8,118 nt of DNA. Origin: Acidobacteriota bacterium. Its GTDB lineage: Bacteria; Acidobacteriota; Vicinamibacteria; Vicinamibacterales; UBA2999. Positions 4,854-8,118 of this stretch are shown in pieces. Positions within the stretch are counted from its first letter, which is position 1, and every line of letters begins with the position of its first letter. Below the pieces are notes generated by a model. The model was not told the origin of the DNA, ran no database searches, and was given only the letters and a program-made list of their open reading frames with translations. The position numbers and the translations under genes are program-made. The stretch is from the NCBI GenBank assembly GCA_013813075.1, contig JACCSI010000527.1, positions 1 through 8,118 of the forward strand. Reading direction: 5' to 3'.

Positions 4854-7800
4854 ATGCGTCTCGAACGTCTGGAAATTTCCGGCTTTAAATCGTTCTCCGA
4901 TCGATCAGAACTTTCTTTCGATCAAGGAGTGACTGCGATTGTCGGACCCAACGGGTGCGGCAAGAGCAACGTGGCGGACGCCCTGACGTGGGTCATGGGC
5001 GAACAGAGCGCCAAAAGCCTCCGGGGTGAAAAGATGGAGGACGTCATCTTCAGCGGCTCCGACGCGCGCAAACCCACCGGGACCGCCGAAGTCCGTCTCA
5101 GATTCAGTGGAGTTACGCTGACGCCTGTCGCGGCGCCGGGGCCCCTGCAGCCCCATCCGGAGCTGCCGCCCACCAATGGCAATGGCCACAGCCACGCCGG
5201 TGGTAATGGCGTCGGTCACGGAAATGGGCGTGTCGAGGATCACCCCATGGACGCCCTCATGGACGCGGTTCGCGAGGTTGAAGTCACGCGACGGCTCTAC
5301 CGATCGGGCGAGAGCGAGTACCTGATTGACGGCCACTCCTGCCGTCTCAAAGACATTCACGAGCTGTTGATGGATACCGGCCTCGGTGCCAAGGCCTACG
5401 CCATCATCGAACAGGGCAAAATTGGGCTGATCCTGAGCTCGCGCCCGACCGATAGGCGGCTTCTGATCGAAGAAGCCGCGGGCATCACCAAATACAAGGC
5501 CCGTCGCCGCGCTGCTGAATTGAAGCTCGAGGCCGCGCAACTGAACTTGACGCGCATCGACGACATCGTTTACGAAATCGACAAACAGCGCGGGGCGTTG
5601 AAGCGCCAGGCCGCCAAGGCGCGCCGTTACACGCGCTTGCGCGACGAGATGCGGCGTTGGGAAAAGGTGCTGTTCGCACGCCGTTTCCATGCTTTGGCGG
5701 AGGTCATCGAGTCGGCACGTGCGCGCCTGGCCGACACGCGCGAACAGGAAGCGGGCGCGTCGGCAAGGCTGGCCGACGTCGAAAACGAACTCGGCCGCAT
5801 GCGCATCGAATTGGCTGAAGCCGAAGCAGCCGCGACGCGCGCGCGCGAAGCGGCCCACGCGGGCGAACTCGAGATCAACCGGCGTCAGCAACAGATTGCC
5901 CTCGACGCGCAACAGGCCGAGATGCTGCAACGGCGCAGCACGGAGCTCGAGACCGAGCGCATCACGCTCGAAGGGCGTCGCGAGCCCGAGCGAGTCGCGC
6001 TCGACGAACGGCGAGCGGCGGCAATCGAGGCGCTGCGCTTGCGCGACGAAGCCGCGGCCCTGGCCGCCGATGTGGCAGCCGAGCATCAAAAGGCCCAGCA
6101 GTCGATCGAGGCCGCCGAACAGGATGTCGAGCGTGCCCGCAGCGAAGTCTATGCGGTGATGAATACCGTGACGGCGCTGACTGCGGCGTTACACGCGGCG
6201 ACGGCTCAGCGCGAGCGCGCTGCCGAGGTTCGCGGTCGACTCGAGATGGAAGCGGCCGACCTGCAGACCGAGCACGATCGAGCGATCGCGGGTCACGCGG
6301 CGGCCCACGATGCCCTCACCGCCGCGCACGACAGCCTCGACACGACGAGAATTGCCCGCGCGGCTCGGGAATCGGAGCTCGCGAACGCCCGTGTCGAGCA
6401 CGAATGGCGCGCGCGCGACGTGCGCACCCGGGAACACGAACTGGCCTCAGTCAATGCCCGCCTGACGTCGCTCGAAGAACTCGACGCGCATCGCTCGGGC
6501 TTCAGCGATGCGGCGCGGATGGTCCTCGTCCATGCCAACGGTCACGTCGGCCAGTTGGGTGCGCTCGCCGATTTCATCGAGGTCGATCCGCGTTACGAGC
6601 GTGCCGTTGAGGCGCATCTCGGGGAATTGCTGCAGCACGTGCTGGTCAGACGTCACGAACACGCGTCCGCAGGACTGGCACTGGTGCGGCAGGCCAATGC
6701 CGGACGATGTGGGTTCGTTGTGCTGGAGAGTTCAGCCGTGGCAGCTGTCGCCGCAGGCCTGTCGAGCGAAGCGCGCTCGATGGCGGGCGCGCCGGTCGAT
6801 GCCGCAGATGCCCTGCCGACAAATGCCGTGATGCTGTCAAGCATCATCCGTGTGGCCGGTGAGCACGCGCTGGCCATTCGCGAGGCGATCGGCGACGCCG
6901 TCATCGTCGAGTCGTTTGACGTCGCGCGGGAATTGGCCTCGGAATTGTCGGTGGCGGTCGCGACGGTGGAGGGCGACGTGCTGCGCGGGCCGCACCTGGT
7001 CACCGGCGGCGCCAAAGTGGAGTCGCGCGGCATCCTCGCGACCAAGCGCGAGATCAAGGAGCTTCGCGAGCGCGTCACGATTGACCGAGAAGCACTCGAC
7101 CGTCTCACCGAGGAGACCGCGCGCTTCGAGCACGCGATTGCCCACGCGACCGCCGCAGTAGCTGCACTGTCGTCCGAACTTCACCGCCAGGAAAAAGCCA
7201 TCGTGGGGGTCGAGGGGCAACTGCAGCGTGCCACCGAAGACGAAGTGCGTCTGTCACAGCGGCGGGCGCTGGTCGCCACCGAAACGGCGCGGGTCCAGGA
7301 CGAGATCGTGACGCTCGATGCCCGCCAGGTCGAGGCTCGTGACTCGATCAGCAAGCTCGATGACGACAGGCGTGCGGCAGAAACGATGCTGGCCGACGCG
7401 CAGCGGACCTTGTTCAGCGCGCGCGAGACATCCGACATGCTCGCAGGACGCGCGGCCGAAGCACGGGCCACGCAGGCGGCCCTGGTGGAGCGGAGCGCCG
7501 GCGCGGCCGCCGATGTGCGCCGCCTCGAGGATGCGGCGCGCGAATTGGAGCGCCGGGTCGAGACCTGCGCCAGCGACCTGACCCTGATGCGCGACCAGCG
7601 TCAGCGCTTGCTGGCGGCCGTCGCCGAAGGATACAAGCTGGTCGATGACGACGTGCGCGTCCTCGAAGAGCTTCGCGGGGCGCTGCGCGAGTCGGACCAA
7701 AAGGCGCAGACGCTGAAGGCATCGACTGACGGGCAGGAAGACGCCATTCGCAACGCCCGCCGCGTACTCGATGCCGTTCGCTCCCTGGCGGCGGAGCTCG

Positions 7801-8118
7801 ATGTGACGCGGGCCACGGCGGCAGCGGAGCTGACGCATCTCGCGCAGCAATGTCTTGACACCGTCAACGTGCCGCTTGAAGAGATTCGGGTCGAGGTCGC
7901 GCAGATGGAGGCGGCCGGCGATATCGAACCGGACGTCAACGCCATTCGCGCCGCCGAAACGCCGGACCCGGATGAGGACGATGCCGAGGCCAGCCCGGAC
8001 GAAGATGGCCACGACTCGGCCGCTGGTCTTCATGGCGCCGGCGAAGGCGCCGACATCGACGCACCGGTAATCCGAATGACCGCCGAGGAGGCGATTACGG
8101 AGCTGCGCGCCAAAATCG
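4854..8118 (+). CDS. smc: Chromosome segregation ATPase SMC (3' end missing)
   Basis: SMC is the core ATPase of bacterial condensin. It dimerises through its hinge and, with ScpA and ScpB, extrudes DNA loops to compact and segregate the chromosome. The 1088 codons seen show the N-terminal head with Walker A GPNGCGKSN (31-39, K37), then EQSAKSLRGEKMEDVIFSGS with R57 at the arginine-finger position known from Bacillus subtilis SMC. GLGAKAYAIIEQGKI (176-190) and RRLLIEEAAGITKYKARR (201-218) lead into the outgoing coiled coil (about 214-540). The hinge is about 548-720 (GALADFIEVDPRYERAVEAH, then GDVLRGPHLVTGG). The returning coiled coil runs from about 725. Two low-complexity insertions are notable: residues about 86-138 (Gly/Asn/His-rich) and about 1022-1071 (acidic). 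The C-terminal head with signature motif and Walker B lies beyond the window. The ATG at 4854 gives the canonical MRLERLEISGFKSF start; the ribosome site is weak. Confidence 0.97.
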   Translation, partial: MRLERLEISGFKSFSDRSELSFDQGVTAIVGPNGCGKSNVADALTWVMGEQSAKSLRGEKMEDVIFSGSDARKPTGTAEVRLRFSGVTLTPVAAPGPLQPHPELPPTNGNGHSHAGGNGVGHGNGRVEDHPMDALMDAVREVEVTRRLYRSGESEYLIDGHSCRLKDIHELLMDTGLGAKAYAIIEQGKIGLILSSRPTDRRLLIEEAAGITKYKARRRAAELKLEAAQLNLTRIDDIVYEIDKQRGALKRQAAKARRYTRLRDEMRRWEKVLFARRFHALAEVIESARARLADTREQEAGASARLADVENELGRMRIELAEAEAAATRAREAAHAGELEINRRQQQIALDAQQAEMLQRRSTELETERITLEGRREPERVALDERRAAAIEALRLRDEAAALAADVAAEHQKAQQSIEAAEQDVERARSEVYAVMNTVTALTAALHAATAQRERAAEVRGRLEMEAADLQTEHDRAIAGHAAAHDALTAAHDSLDTTRIARAARESELANARVEHEWRARDVRTREHELASVNARLTSLEELDAHRSGFSDAARMVLVHANGHVGQLGALADFIEVDPRYERAVEAHLGELLQHVLVRRHEHASAGLALVRQANAGRCGFVVLESSAVAAVAAGLSSEARSMAGAPVDAADALPTNAVMLSSIIRVAGEHALAIREAIGDAVIVESFDVARELASELSVAVATVEGDVLRGPHLVTGGAKVESRGILATKREIKELRERVTIDREALDRLTEETARFEHAIAHATAAVAALSSELHRQEKAIVGVEGQLQRATEDEVRLSQRRALVATETARVQDEIVTLDARQVEARDSISKLDDDRRAAETMLADAQRTLFSARETSDMLAGRAAEARATQAALVERSAGAAADVRRLEDAARELERRVETCASDLTLMRDQRQRLLAAVAEGYKLVDDDVRVLEELRGALRESDQKAQTLKASTDGQEDAIRNARRVLDAVRSLAAELDVTRATAAAELTHLAQQCLDTVNVPLEEIRVEVAQMEAAGDIEPDVNAIRAAETPDPDEDDAEASPDEDGHDSAAGLHGAGEGADIDAPVIRMTAEEAITELRAKI
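5109..5270 (+). other. Gly/Asn/His-rich insertion in the SMC N-terminal head
   Basis: Codons 86-139 encode a proline-rich stretch, then Gly-Asn-His repeats (NGNGHSHAGGNGVGHGNG, 108-125), between the strand ending RLRFSG and the strand EVEVTRRLYRSGESEYLI. In ordinary bacterial SMCs these two strands are joined by a short loop of roughly a dozen residues. The insertion is in frame and the flanking motifs are intact, so the protein should still fold. It probably forms a disordered surface loop. Confidence 0.7.
7917..8066 (+). other. Acidic low-complexity insertion in the SMC C-terminal coiled-coil arm
   Basis: Codons 1022-1071 are rich in Asp, Glu, Pro, Gly and Ala (for example PDPDEDDAEASPDEDGHD, 1037-1054) and contain many helix breakers. 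They lie between LEEIRVEVAQMEA and AEEAITELRAKI. The latter matches the stretch that, in family members, directly precedes the GPVN motif leading into the C-terminal head. Heptad periodicity is lost across it, which suggests an unstructured acidic loop budding from the coiled coil near the head. Confidence 0.65.

Noticed and set aside
4905..6089. A 394-codon open frame on the minus strand
   Set aside because: It lies wholly antisense to the SMC head and coiled coil, has no recognisable domain and is Arg/Ala/Leu-biased, as expected from the complement of GC-rich codons. The SMC reading explains the DNA fully.
7254..8033. A 259-codon open frame on the minus strand
   Set aside because: It is antisense to the SMC coiled coil and acidic insertion. 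It has no family motif and is explained by third-position GC bias.
1..8118. Search for CRISPR arrays, insertion sequences, tRNA/rRNA and a novel defence or biosynthetic cluster
   Set aside because: There are no spaced repeat arrays, transposase motifs or terminal repeats. Nearly all sequence is accounted for by five recognisable housekeeping-type genes with short intergenic gaps.

Overview
This is a GC-rich (by eye about 60-65%) bacterial chromosomal window holding five protein-coding genes in two divergent blocks. Two of the genes run off the ends. The gene content is Gram-negative: an OmpA-type outer-membrane protein, a Tat translocase pair, an exported S41 protease and a chromosomal SMC ATPase. 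The SMC head sequence, the S41 subfamily and the barrel/poly-proline/Ig-like/OmpA arrangement look to me like Acidobacteriota, possibly the Vicinamibacteria. That placement rests on remembered family resemblance, not on a search.

Minus strand, right to left: a clear promoter at 3014-3043 drives tatA (2917-2618) and then tatC (about 2592-1687). After a 115-base gap, the OmpA-family gene (1571 to beyond base 1) has its own near-consensus promoter (1620-1649) and a GGAGGT ribosome site. Plus strand, left to right: an S41 (C-terminal processing) peptidase runs from 3112 to 4731, with a -10 element so close to its ATG that the mRNA may be leaderless. A 122-base gap with two overlapping hairpins and a good promoter candidate follows. 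Then comes smc, from 4854 past the window end (1088 codons seen).

Functionally these are cell-envelope and chromosome housekeeping genes. TatA and TatC move folded proteins across the inner membrane. The S41 protease trims proteins in the periplasm. The OmpA-like protein sits in the outer membrane with a periplasmic peptidoglycan-binding domain. SMC compacts and helps segregate the chromosome. I see no mobile element, CRISPR array, tRNA, rRNA or obvious defence or biosynthetic system, and no novel multi-gene system is apparent.

The features most worth a second look lie inside the genes and in the gaps. They are two low-complexity insertions in SMC (a Gly/Asn/His-rich one in the ATPase head and an acidic one in the returning coiled coil), replacement of the peptidoglycan-binding Asp by Cys in the OmpA domain, the proline-rich N-terminal extension of TatC with an 18-bp tandem duplication, and the compact promoter/hairpin arrangements before smc and the S41 gene.
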